Assembly (NCBI GenBank): GCA_002701845.1
Contig: NZXG01000017.1
Coordinates: 1 to 59,778 of the forward strand
Length of the DNA stretch: 59,778 nt
Direction of reading: 5' to 3'
From: Pseudomonadales bacterium
Lineage (GTDB): Bacteria > Pseudomonadota > Gammaproteobacteria > Pseudomonadales > Ketobacteraceae
The notes beneath the pieces were generated by a model. The model saw only the letters and a list, made by a program, of their open reading frames with translations. It searched no databases and had not been told where the DNA came from. Shown here piece after piece: positions 1-7,247 of the stretch. The position numbers were made by a program, and so were the translations under genes. Every line of letters begins with the position of its first letter. Position 1 is the first letter of the stretch.

Positions 1-98
1 ATGCTCCAAAGAAAGCCGAGCCGAGTAAGAAAGTATTTTGAACATGACAAAATCAAATATGCCGCTTAGCAGATATATTTGAAAGCCGGGTTAATAGT
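1..98 (-). mobile_element. Insertion-sequence end, left copy (partial)
   Basis: Bases 1-98 match the reverse complement of 59665-59762 at 97 of 98 positions (mismatch at base 84). Similarity stops just past a TTAA at 91-94, where the element end appears to begin with CCCGGC. In the right copy a short ORF start with a Shine-Dalgarno sequence points outward, so the element's gene would read leftward out of the window here. A TTAA target fits the IS1380 family, but that assignment is inference because no transposase is visible. The element interrupts the frdC-like gene. Confidence 0.7.
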
Positions 99-267
99 AA
101 CCCTCGAACAGCTTGGCCACGGTGTACATGGCGTCTTTGCTGATCAGGATGGACGACACCAGAAACATGTGCGCCCACATAAACAGGGTCAGAATCAGCC
201 CGCTGGCACTCTGCAACAGATCCAGCCGCGCCGGCCAATGTGAATGTTGGTATGCCGATGACCTCAT
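91..267 (-). pseudogene. frdC: Fumarate reductase/succinate dehydrogenase cytochrome b subunit, 5' fragment cut by an IS
   Basis: From ATG at 267 the frame gives about 58 residues, including an ARLD-LQSASG segment and a hydrophobic stretch with W-AHMF, ending FEGYY. This resembles the N-terminus and first membrane helix of the di-haem cytochrome b of Wolinella-type quinol:fumarate reductase, where one of the haem-ligand histidines lies in that helix. The intact protein is about 220-250 residues with five helices. The TAA stop at 91-93 comes from the TTAA at the element junction, so the protein is cut after helix 1. The upstream TTG at 273 is less likely to be the start. Identification is by recall of the family, not by search. 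Confidence 0.65.
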
Positions 268-328
268 GCTCAACCCCGCTCTCCCGGACTCCCTTTATAA
301 AGGAAGTGGATAACAAATGCCAAGGGGG

Positions 329-366
329 CGATGCAAGGCGGCGATGCAAGGCGGCGATGACAAGGG
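329..366. repeat. Short 13-bp tandem repeat upstream of frdC
   Basis: The unit GCGATGCAAGGCG occurs at 329-341 and 342-354, followed by a third degenerate copy at 355-366 with an inserted base. It lies between the permease stop at 377 and the frdC fragment. It may be a slippage repeat in the frdC leader. Confidence 0.6.
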
Positions 367-376
367 TCCCCGATGA

Positions 377-1624
377 TTACGCCAGCCTGCCGTGCAAAGC
401 CAGGCGGGTGGCCTGAATAGCGGGCCCGCAACCCAGCAACAGGGCAACCCCAATAATGCCGGCCAGCAATAAACCGGTGTGGGGGTGAATCAGGTTGGCG
501 CTGAGGAATAGGCCCCAGTGTTCACTGATTGGGGTTTGCAGCAAGAGTATCCCACTCCACAGGACCAACACTGCCCCCGCCATACCCAGCAACACCATAA
601 GCAGAATCTCCATTTCGATGGCCAGCCAAATGAACCCGGGGCCGGCACCGATGGACCGCAGGATGGCAAACTCCCGCTGACGCTCCTTGAGGGAGGCCAG
701 GAGCATGGTGCACATTCCCAGTAGTGACGAGCACAGCACCAGCCAGGCCACAATCTGCAAACTGTTTTCCACCATGGCCATGGTGGACCACAGCTGAGTC
801 AGGGTCACTCCGGGCAAAATGGCCATCAGGGGTTCCCGGGGGTATTGGTTGATGCTACGTTGCAGGCGGAATGTGGCCATTTTGGATTGCAAGCCCACCA
901 TAAAGGCAGTGATGGTCTGCGGGGTCAGGTCCATTGTTTGCAGTGTATCCCGGGGTGGCGTATTGCCGGGGACTTTCACGCCATTTTCCCAGCCCACATG
1001 AATGGCCTCAATGCCGGCAAGACTGACAAGCAGAGTCTGGTCAATGGGGGTGCCGGTGGGTTCGAGAATGCCCGCCACCTTAAACGGTAAGTCATCATGC
1101 TGACTGAAACTGGTGGCCCCCAGACCATGGGCAATGACCACCGGATCCCCCAGGCGATACTGCAGCCGGTGCGCCACCTGCGCACCCAGCACCACATCAA
1201 ACAGGTCGGTGAACGGCGCCCCCTGCGCCATGGCAAGGGGCTGATTCTGCCCATAACGGAAATAAATAAAGAATTCCGGCGTGGTGCCCATCACCCGAAA
1301 ACCGCGGTGGGAGTCCCCCAGGGCGATGGGAATGGTCCAAGCCACACTGGGGTCATCAGCGATCTGCTGATAACTGCGCCAGTCAATATTGTTGGTGGCA
1401 TTGCCGATATGAAAGATAGAGTACAGCAGCAGGTTCACTTCGCCGGTACGGGCACCAACGATCAGATCCACTCCGGAGACAGTCTGATTGAAGCTGCGTT
1501 TTGCTTCGTGCCGGGTGTGGTCAACCGCCAGTAACACCAGGATGCTGATGGCAATGGAAACGATGGTCAGGATAACCGTGCCGCCGCGGCTGCGCAGGCT
1601 GTTCCAGGCAAGTTTAAGAAACAT
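377..1624 (-). CDS. ABC transporter permease, FtsX/MacB type (ZrgC-like)
   Basis: A 415-residue membrane protein with the FtsX-type layout: one N-terminal helix (about residues 17-37), a large extracytoplasmic domain (about 40-280) and three helices near the C-terminus (about 285-307, 335-357, 385-405). The LKERQREFAILRSIGA segment after helix 2 is typical of MacB/LolC-type permeases. It overlaps the ATPase gene by 11 bp, so the two form one transport unit. With the DUF2796, DUF3299 and Zur genes next door, this matches the zinc-uptake Zrg locus described in Vibrio cholerae, so a zinc role is inferred from context. Full length. Confidence 0.8.
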   Translation of the reverse strand: MFLKLAWNSLRSRGGTVILTIVSIAISILVLLAVDHTRHEAKRSFNQTVSGVDLIVGARTGEVNLLLYSIFHIGNATNNIDWRSYQQIADDPSVAWTIPIALGDSHRGFRVMGTTPEFFIYFRYGQNQPLAMAQGAPFTDLFDVVLGAQVAHRLQYRLGDPVVIAHGLGATSFSQHDDLPFKVAGILEPTGTPIDQTLLVSLAGIEAIHVGWENGVKVPGNTPPRDTLQTMDLTPQTITAFMVGLQSKMATFRLQRSINQYPREPLMAILPGVTLTQLWSTMAMVENSLQIVAWLVLCSSLLGMCTMLLASLKERQREFAILRSIGAGPGFIWLAIEMEILLMVLLGMAGAVLVLWSGILLLQTPISEHWGLFLSANLIHPHTGLLLAGIIGVALLLGCGPAIQATRLALHGRLA

Positions 1625-2333
1625 GATGACTGTGCTTTATCCGATTGATGGACGACAGGGGAATGATCCGGGAAAAGTGTGCGGCCAGGTGCATGTCATG
1701 GCTGACGAACACCAGAGTACTGCCGCGTTGTTCGCAGATTTCCAGTAACAGTTGAATAAATCGATCCCGCAGTTCGCTATCCAGGGCGGAGGTGGGCTCA
1801 TCCACCAGCAATATTTCCGGATCATTGATCAGCGCCCGGGCAATGGCTACCCGTTGTTGCTGACCAACACTCAGGTGATCGGCTCTTTGCGGCAGCAGGG
1901 AACGGTCAAGTTTGAGCGAATGAAACAGCTGCTGTGCCCGGGTTTCAGTGGCCTCTGCCGACTGTCCCGCGAAATGACTGGCCAGCCGAATGTTGTCGAC
2001 AACGTTCAAGTAGGGGATCAGATTAAACTGCTGAAACACCATTCCCACATGCCGGGCCCGGAAGCGATCCCGTTGCCGTGAAGACAGGGCGGCAAGATCC
2101 TGGTTCAGCAGCTGTACCTGCCCGGCCGCGGCCGGAAGAATGCCCGCCAGCAAATTCAGCAGGGTGGATTTACCGGCGCCGGACTCACCCTTGAGAAATA
2201 CCTGAGCGCCCGCTGTCACCTGCCACTGTGGGATGTCCAGAACCAGTGGCCGAGTGCCTGGGTAACGGAATTTCAAGTCGGTCACTGAAATAGTGGCATT
2301 CGCTGCTGTGTTGTCTGTTTGCTTCTGTATCAC
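1614..2333 (-). CDS. ABC transporter ATP-binding protein (ZrgB-like)
   Basis: A 239-residue ATPase of the LolD/MacB class. Walker A GESGAGKST lies at residues 49-57, the Q-loop at VFQQFN, the signature LSVGQQQR, Walker B ILLVDEPTSALD and the H-loop SHD. All motifs are intact. The start is GTG at 2333, since no in-frame ATG precedes the conserved region. It is transcribed with the overlapping permease and divergently from the DUF3299 lipoprotein gene, with a 71-bp gap holding their promoters. It probably energises the FtsX-type permease in zinc acquisition, as inferred from the neighbours. Confidence 0.85.
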   Translation of the reverse strand: MIQKQTDNTAANATISVTDLKFRYPGTRPLVLDIPQWQVTAGAQVFLKGESGAGKSTLLNLLAGILPAAAGQVQLLNQDLAALSSRQRDRFRARHVGMVFQQFNLIPYLNVVDNIRLASHFAGQSAEATETRAQQLFHSLKLDRSLLPQRADHLSVGQQQRVAIARALINDPEILLVDEPTSALDSELRDRFIQLLLEICEQRGSTLVFVSHDMHLAAHFSRIIPLSSINRIKHSHHVS

Positions 2334-2350
2334 TTCGTATCGTCCCGCAG

Positions 2351-2356
2351 TATAAT
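2351..2356 (+). promoter_or_regulatory. Candidate -10 box for the DUF3299 lipoprotein gene
   Basis: A perfect TATAAT lies 48 bp before the chosen ATG, in the gap between the divergent ATPase and lipoprotein genes. No good -35 was seen, which would fit an activated or repressed promoter. A Zur site in this gap was looked for but is not convincing. Confidence 0.4.
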
Positions 2357-2404
2357 CCGGAAGACTTGTTCAGAGGTTTCCCGGTAAAACCCGAGGTGTT
2401 ATTT

Positions 2405-3043
2405 ATGTCCGCAAGCCAGCGGTCAGTACGCTACGCTTTCCTGTGCATGATACTGTTCCTCTCAGCCTGCGACCCAGCGCCGCCGGATTCCGGCGCGGCT
2501 GCCGACAGCGGTGCCCAGTCCGCTGTGGCGGTGGAGTATCGTCAGGTGGAGTGGACTGAGCTCATGCCCGAAGAGGATCTTGCAGCGCTGCTGAGCCCAC
2601 CGGAAGAGATCATGAATATTCCGGACGGCTCCGAAATGGATCAGATCAGCAGTCAGATGTCCAACGCCATTGCGCAGGCCAATGACAGTCGCTACCAGCA
2701 GGCGCTTACTTCCACCAAAGTGGTGGCTGACTTCAATAATCAGCATATCAGTATCCCTGGTTTTATTGTTCCCCTGGACTTTAATGACAAACAGATGACC
2801 ACGCGATTTTTTCTCGTGCCTTACTTTGGCGCCTGTATTCATGTTCCGCCGCCGCCACCCAACCAAATCATTCTGGTGGATTACCCCGCGGGCATCAAAG
2901 TGGACGAACTCTATGACCCGTTTCAGGTGTCGGGTCTGCTGAAGACCAGTCTGTTTCAGCATGAAATGGCCACCTCCAGTTATCACCTGGATGCCAAAGT
3001 GATTGAGCCCTATGTCGAGACCGGGGGGCAGCCCACGGGCTGA
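2405..3043 (+). CDS. DUF3299 lipoprotein (ZrgE-like)
   Basis: A 212-residue protein from ATG 2405, preceded by GAGG. The upstream in-frame ATG at 2366 would add 13 residues ahead of the signal peptide. Residues 1-22 form a lipoprotein signal with lipobox LSAC (Cys22). The region with PGFIVPLDF and ACIHVPPPPPNQ is characteristic of the DUF3299 family, which carries conserved Cys and His residues suited to metal binding. It is divergent from the ABC genes and near Zur and DUF2796, so a periplasmic role in zinc handling is likely. The biochemical function is unknown. Confidence 0.8.
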   Translation: MSASQRSVRYAFLCMILFLSACDPAPPDSGAAADSGAQSAVAVEYRQVEWTELMPEEDLAALLSPPEEIMNIPDGSEMDQISSQMSNAIAQANDSRYQQALTSTKVVADFNNQHISIPGFIVPLDFNDKQMTTRFFLVPYFGACIHVPPPPPNQIILVDYPAGIKVDELYDPFQVSGLLKTSLFQHEMATSSYHLDAKVIEPYVETGGQPTG

Positions 3044-3106
3044 TAGCCGCTGGCTACTGGTAAAGCCTAAAGTACTCTCTATATCCGCGCATCTTGCCCA
3101 CAGTCG

Positions 3107-3571
3107 TTATGCCGCCCTGGCGCAGTCTGCGCACAGGCAATGCAATTCGATCTGGGGCCTGGTAAGTACGTAACCTCCGGCATTCACACTGCTTTCCAAA
3201 GCGGTCATGATTCCCCGGTCGATGCCGATCTCCTTGACCTTCTGGCACTGATCACAAATCAGAAACTGTGGTAGTTCATGGTCATGATCACAGGTGATAT
3301 GGGCACAGGCCACATATTTGTTGGTGGACAGCAGTTTGTGTGCCAGGGTTTCAGCCACCAGAAAATCCAGCATGCGATACACAGACATGGCCGGGATGGT
3401 GTCATTGAACTGCGCTTGATAGTGTTGTGCCAATTCGTAGGCGGAAAGCGGCGTTTCTGCCTGCAGCAGCAATTGCAGAATGTGTTTGCGCTTGGCTGTC
3501 AGACGGGCGCCATGGGCCCGGCAGTTTGCTTCTGCTTGATTGAGTGCGCGCTGCAGCTGGCCGGTTTTCAA
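3107..3571 (-). CDS. zur: Fur-family zinc uptake regulator
   Basis: A 154-residue Fur-family protein: an N-terminal winged helix (about 20-85, with RLTAKRKHIL and SVYRMLDFL), then a metal-binding and dimerisation region. It has two CxxC pairs, CDQC and CADC, the structural zinc site of Zur/Fur, and several His residues (AHITCDHDHE). The HTH sequence and its position directly behind the zinc-type DUF2796 gene favour Zur over Fur or PerR. The start lies 1 bp after the DUF2796 stop, so the two are co-transcribed. It would repress the zinc-uptake genes when zinc is plentiful. Confidence 0.85.
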   Translation of the reverse strand: MKTGQLQRALNQAEANCRAHGARLTAKRKHILQLLLQAETPLSAYELAQHYQAQFNDTIPAMSVYRMLDFLVAETLAHKLLSTNKYVACAHITCDHDHELPQFLICDQCQKVKEIGIDRGIMTALESSVNAGGYVLTRPQIELHCLCADCARAA

Positions 3572-3572
3572 T

Positions 3573-4190
3573 TTATGGCACCTCGATAGTGGGGGAGTCC
3601 GCGCTCAGTTCCGCTGCTCCCTGCCTGGCGTTGAAGATCCATTGGGCATCGAGGCGGTGAATACCGCTGAACTGTTGTAGCAAAGCGACGTTAATCTGAC
3701 GCAGACGGCTGCCGTTGTCGCACCGGAATACATAGCGAGCGATGAACTCACTGTGCTGCACCGGCTCCCGGGTATGCCCTTCCTCTTGATGTTTGTGCTG
3801 TTCGTTATGGTGATCAGTTGTTTCCTCATGTTCATGTTCATGTTCATGTTCATGAGCGGAAGTATCATGTGACAGATTAACCGCCGCCTTCACAGATTCA
3901 CAGGAAGTTCCCTGAAACCGGAATAATTCGTTGGCGGCCTCCAGCGCGGCAATGGCTTGCTGCAGTTTTTGTTGGTCTTTGGCACTGACCGCCTGGTGTT
4001 CGAAGCCGATAATATTCATGGCGGGCGAGTGCAATTCCATTTCCAGGTCATTGCCCTGCAGAACCAGCTGCAGTGTCGCTTCCCCATGCACATGGGCACC
4101 ATGTTGAACTTGTTCCGCCGGCTCATCGGCGTGGACGGTAACGGTCAGTAGCGAAAGCAGTAGCAACATGGGTTTTATAGAAGCATTCAT
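3573..4190 (-). CDS. His-rich periplasmic zinc protein, DUF2796 (ZrgA-like)
   Basis: A 205-residue protein with a Sec signal peptide (about 1-21, cleaved near VHA). The mature part starts with a His-rich GAHVHGEATL-type motif, as in DUF2796/ZrgA. A central stretch (about residues 112-145) is built of HE repeats and further histidines, a likely zinc-binding loop. It probably captures zinc in the periplasm for the Zrg ABC system, as reported for ZrgA of Vibrio cholerae. It is the first gene of a zrgA-zur operon with a palindromic site 40 bp upstream. The HE repeat is coded by a GTTCAT-type hexamer run near 3833-3852 and may vary in length. Confidence 0.8.
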   Translation of the reverse strand: MNASIKPMLLLLSLLTVTVHADEPAEQVQHGAHVHGEATLQLVLQGNDLEMELHSPAMNIIGFEHQAVSAKDQQKLQQAIAALEAANELFRFQGTSCESVKAAVNLSHDTSAHEHEHEHEHEETTDHHNEQHKHQEEGHTREPVQHSEFIARYVFRCDNGSRLRQINVALLQQFSGIHRLDAQWIFNARQGAAELSADSPTIEVP

Positions 4191-4229
4191 CCTGAGATCC
4201 TTGCGTGGTGCCGGGAAGTCTTTGCTGAA

Positions 4230-4242
4230 GATATACTATATC
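4230..4242. promoter_or_regulatory. Candidate Zur operator upstream of zrgA-like gene
   Basis: The 13-bp perfect palindrome GATATACTATATC lies 40-52 bp before the DUF2796 start codon. It is AT-rich like gammaproteobacterial Zur boxes (core TGTTATA-TATAACA) but does not match that consensus exactly. Assignment rests on position and symmetry. Confidence 0.45.
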
Positions 4243-4401
4243 GTAACGTCGGGTGCAACCGGGAATCAGGCTTTCCGGTGCCGCGCGGGGTCTGGCGCTG
4301 GTTCCGGGCTAATCCGGACGAGCTGAATGCCGTGTCATAATCGCTTCAATCTTCTTCTTTACAGTCAACATTCCTAATTCGTTTGTGCGCAAGAGGGGAT
4401 C

Positions 4402-5433
4402 ATGAAAATCAAAATAACCACTACGGTTGTTTCCAGCATGCTGCTGGCGGCCTGCATCAGCGCCGAAGCCGGCTCCCGTCACTCCCACGATGGCCATCAG
4501 GGGAAGGCTGAATTCGAATTTGCATTGATCGGGGATACCCCCTATGGCGTATTACCCGGGACGGACTATCCCCAGTTCGAACGCTTGACCGCTGAGATCA
4601 ACCGGGAACGAAAGCTGCGCTGGGTGCTGCACGCGGGCGATATCAAGGCGGGCTCCACCCCCTGCTCCGATGCCATGTTCTATGATCGGCTGGAGCGCTA
4701 TAACCAGTTCCGGGCGCCCGTGATTCTGACTCTGGGGGACAACGAATGGACCGACTGTCACCGTCTCGCCGCCGGTGAATATCAGCCATTGGAGCGCCTG
4801 GACAAACTGCGCGAGGTGTTTTATCCCGAGCCCGGTATCGTGACTTTGGGTGGCCGCAGTATGCGGGTCAATACCCAGGCGGAAATTCCCGGCTACGAGT
4901 CGTTCCCGGAAAATGTCTGGTGGCAGCGCCATGGGGTGCTCTTCAGTGCCATTCATGTGGTGGGTTCCAGCAATGCCCTGGCCCCCTTTGCCGAAGGCTC
5001 CGCGGCAGTGCGCACGGAGGCCGACGATGCCGAGGTGGCGGCCCGGATTGACGCGGCGGTGGCCATGCTGGACCTGGTGTTTGCCAAAGCGCAGGCAGAA
5101 GACGCTCCCGGCGTGTTCATTATGATCCATGCCAACCCGGGGCTGGAGCGGGGGCAGCGGGGAACCGAGGACCGCGAAGGCTTTGTGGAATTTCTCACTG
5201 CTCTGGAGCAGCACACCAAAGCCTATGACAAGCCTGTGGTGCTGGCCCATGGGGATTCCCACTACTTCCGGATCGACCAGCCACCCCTGGTGAACGATGG
5301 CTTTATTGATAATTTCACCCGGGTGGAGACCTATGGCTCCAGTCATGTGCACTGGATTCGGGTGCGGGTGAATCCCCGTTCCGAGCAGGTGTTTTCCTTC
5401 CGGCAGGAGCTGGTGGAGGGTAACGGAGAATGA
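4402..5433 (+). CDS. Calcineurin-like metallophosphoesterase, secreted (putative lipoprotein)
   Basis: A 343-residue protein with an N-terminal signal; LAAC at residues 15-18 could be a lipobox. The metallophosphoesterase motifs are present in order: GDTPYG (44-49), HAGDIK (77-82), GDNEW (112-116) and, near the C-terminus, AHGDSHYF. These would hold a dinuclear metal centre in the periplasm. The substrate is unknown. RBS GAGGGG precedes ATG 4402. It stands alone between the zinc locus and the NADH dehydrogenase and reads toward the pst genes, so a phosphorus role is possible but unproven. Confidence 0.75.
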   Translation: MKIKITTTVVSSMLLAACISAEAGSRHSHDGHQGKAEFEFALIGDTPYGVLPGTDYPQFERLTAEINRERKLRWVLHAGDIKAGSTPCSDAMFYDRLERYNQFRAPVILTLGDNEWTDCHRLAAGEYQPLERLDKLREVFYPEPGIVTLGGRSMRVNTQAEIPGYESFPENVWWQRHGVLFSAIHVVGSSNALAPFAEGSAAVRTEADDAEVAARIDAAVAMLDLVFAKAQAEDAPGVFIMIHANPGLERGQRGTEDREGFVEFLTALEQHTKAYDKPVVLAHGDSHYFRIDQPPLVNDGFIDNFTRVETYGSSHVHWIRVRVNPRSEQVFSFRQELVEGNGE

Positions 5434-5502
5434 CATGGGATTTCCATAACCGGACTGCATGCTGGAACGCCTAACTTCCTATCTGATTGGAAAGGTAAAC
5501 TC

Positions 5503-7125
5503 ATGCATACCCGGCATAAGGTGGTAATCATTGGCGGCGGCTTCGCGGGTGTGTATACCGCCCGAGCCCTCAGTGAGCGGATGGACCAGACCATTGATAT
5601 CGAGATGATCTGTGACCGGAACTATTTCGTTTATCAACCCCTGCTGCCGGAAGTGGCCGCCGGCACCATCAACTCCCAGGATGCGGTCACTCCGTTGCGA
5701 CGGCTGCTGCCCCGGGTGCGAGTGCGATTGGCGGAAGTGATTGGAGTGGATCTCGTGCGTAAGCAGGTCCAGATACTGCAAGGGCGGCGCCGGATTCCGC
5801 AGCAAATCCACTATGAGCACGTAGTGTTGGCCTCCGGGCAGGTTACGGATCTGAGCCGCTTCCCCGGCTTTTCCGACCACAGCCTGACCATGAAGGACCT
5901 GTCGGATGCCTATCGCCTGCGTAATCAGATCATCCGTTGCCTGGAGTTGGCGGATGTGACGGAGTTTCCGGAGCTCAAACAACAGGCCCTGACGTTTGTG
6001 GTGGCGGGAGGCGGTTTCTCCGGGGTGGAAACCATGGGGGAGCTGGTGGAAATGGTGCATCGCACCCGCAAACTGTACCCGGGGATCGGGGAGGCAGACG
6101 TGCGCTTTGTGCTGGTGCAGCGGGTTGATCGGATTCTGCCGGAAATGTCCGCAAAGCTGTCCCGGTACGCATTGCAAAATCTCACCCGCCGTGGGGTGGA
6201 GGTGAAGTGCAACACCGCCTTGAAACAGGCCTCTGCCATTGCCGTGATCACCGATCAGGGTGAAGTCATCAGAACTTCCACCCTGATCACCACCATTGGC
6301 AATGGACCCGCCCCCTTCATCCGGCAACTGAACCTGCCGCTGGAGCGGGGTAAGATTAAAGTGGATGGGACACTGGTGGTGGAGGGGTTTTGCGATGTCT
6401 GGGCATTGGGGGACATCGCCCGGGTACCGCTGGCGGACGGTGCGCTGGCTCCGCCCACTGCCCAGTACGCCATGCGCGAGGCTTACTGTGTGGCAGAGAA
6501 CATCCTTAAATGCATGCGTGGCGAGAGCAGCCAGCCGTTTGCCTACAAACCCAGGGGTATGCTGGCGTCGCTGGGCAATTATGCCGGCGTCGCCCAGCTC
6601 TATGGCCTGACCCTGACCGGGCTGCCCGCCTGGCTGATCTGGCGTGGTTTTTACATCAGTATGGTGCCCGGGATCAGCACCCGCCTGCGAATCTCGCTAA
6701 ATTGGTTCTTTGACTATTTCATGCCTCGCAGTACGGTCTATTTGGAGCAGGGTCGAACCCCTGCTTGCCGCTACCGTTACTACGCCCCGGGGGAAGAGGT
6801 GTTCGCCAGCGATCAACTGCTGGATGGGTTGTATATCGTGATGCAGGGGCGGCTGAAGATGACCGGCACCCGCTCTGATGGCGAGCCCTTCGAGCGGGTC
6901 ATCGAACAAGGGGATCATTGGGGGGAATGGATTCTTACCCACAGTGGGGTCACCACGGGCCGCGTGGAAGCCCTTGAGCCCACTAAGGTATTGGTTCTGG
7001 CCCGGGAGGATTTTTTTCGCCTGCGGGAAGCTTTGCCGGGCTTCGCGAACTACTTCTCCAGCCTGGATCCGGGGCGCTATTCCAAGGCAGTGATGGTGGA
7101 TCGGGCTGAAGGCTATGCGGATTAG
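5503..7125 (+). CDS. Type II NADH:quinone oxidoreductase fused to a cyclic-nucleotide-binding domain
   Basis: A 540-residue flavoprotein. Residues 1 to about 410 are NDH-2-like: FAD motif GGGFAG (10-15), second dinucleotide fold VAGGGFSGVE (about 167-176), ALGDIARV, and a C-terminal amphipathic region (GLPAWLIWRGFY...FFDYF) that docks on the membrane. It would transfer electrons from NADH to quinone without pumping protons. After residue about 426 comes a domain with APGEEVF, LYIVMQGRL and GDHWGEW, the pattern of a cNMP-binding (Crp-type) beta-roll. Ordinary Ndh is about 430 residues, so this is a genuine C-terminal extension. Ligand and effect are unknown. RBS GGAAAGG precedes ATG 5503. Confidence 0.85.
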   Translation: MHTRHKVVIIGGGFAGVYTARALSERMDQTIDIEMICDRNYFVYQPLLPEVAAGTINSQDAVTPLRRLLPRVRVRLAEVIGVDLVRKQVQILQGRRRIPQQIHYEHVVLASGQVTDLSRFPGFSDHSLTMKDLSDAYRLRNQIIRCLELADVTEFPELKQQALTFVVAGGGFSGVETMGELVEMVHRTRKLYPGIGEADVRFVLVQRVDRILPEMSAKLSRYALQNLTRRGVEVKCNTALKQASAIAVITDQGEVIRTSTLITTIGNGPAPFIRQLNLPLERGKIKVDGTLVVEGFCDVWALGDIARVPLADGALAPPTAQYAMREAYCVAENILKCMRGESSQPFAYKPRGMLASLGNYAGVAQLYGLTLTGLPAWLIWRGFYISMVPGISTRLRISLNWFFDYFMPRSTVYLEQGRTPACRYRYYAPGEEVFASDQLLDGLYIVMQGRLKMTGTRSDGEPFERVIEQGDHWGEWILTHSGVTTGRVEALEPTKVLVLAREDFFRLREALPGFANYFSSLDPGRYSKAVMVDRAEGYAD

Positions 7126-7155
7126 TTTTTTGTTGGCCGGGGCGGTCCGGCGCGA

Positions 7156-7184
7156 TGTAACAAAATTGTTACATTTCCGTGATA
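7156..7184 (+). promoter_or_regulatory. Pho box (three 11-bp-spaced repeats) of the pst promoter
   Basis: TGTAACA (7156-7162), TGTTACA (7167-7173) and CGTGATA (7178-7184) repeat with 11-bp period and 4-bp spacers, the geometry of tandem PhoB half-sites. A weak -10 (AACTAT, 7185-7190) follows at once, as in PhoB-activated promoters. The pstS start is at 7248. The site implies induction under phosphate limitation. Confidence 0.8.
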
Positions 7185-7247
7185 ACTATAGGCTGCTCGA
7201 ACCATCCAGAGCCTTTTTCTTTTTTTTTGACCAATCGGGAGATCCAT

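Noticed and set aside
2320-2365. A Zur box between the divergent ABC and DUF3299 genes
   Set aside because: There are repeated GTATC elements, but no palindrome comparable to 4230-4242.
4552-5460. Long minus-strand open frame over the phosphoesterase, and similar long antisense frames elsewhere (5479-6327, 7122-8189, 10294-11106, 11127-12128, 27858-28895)
   Set aside because: They lie opposite well-conserved genes, lack family motifs and are rich in residues expected from antisense GC-rich DNA.
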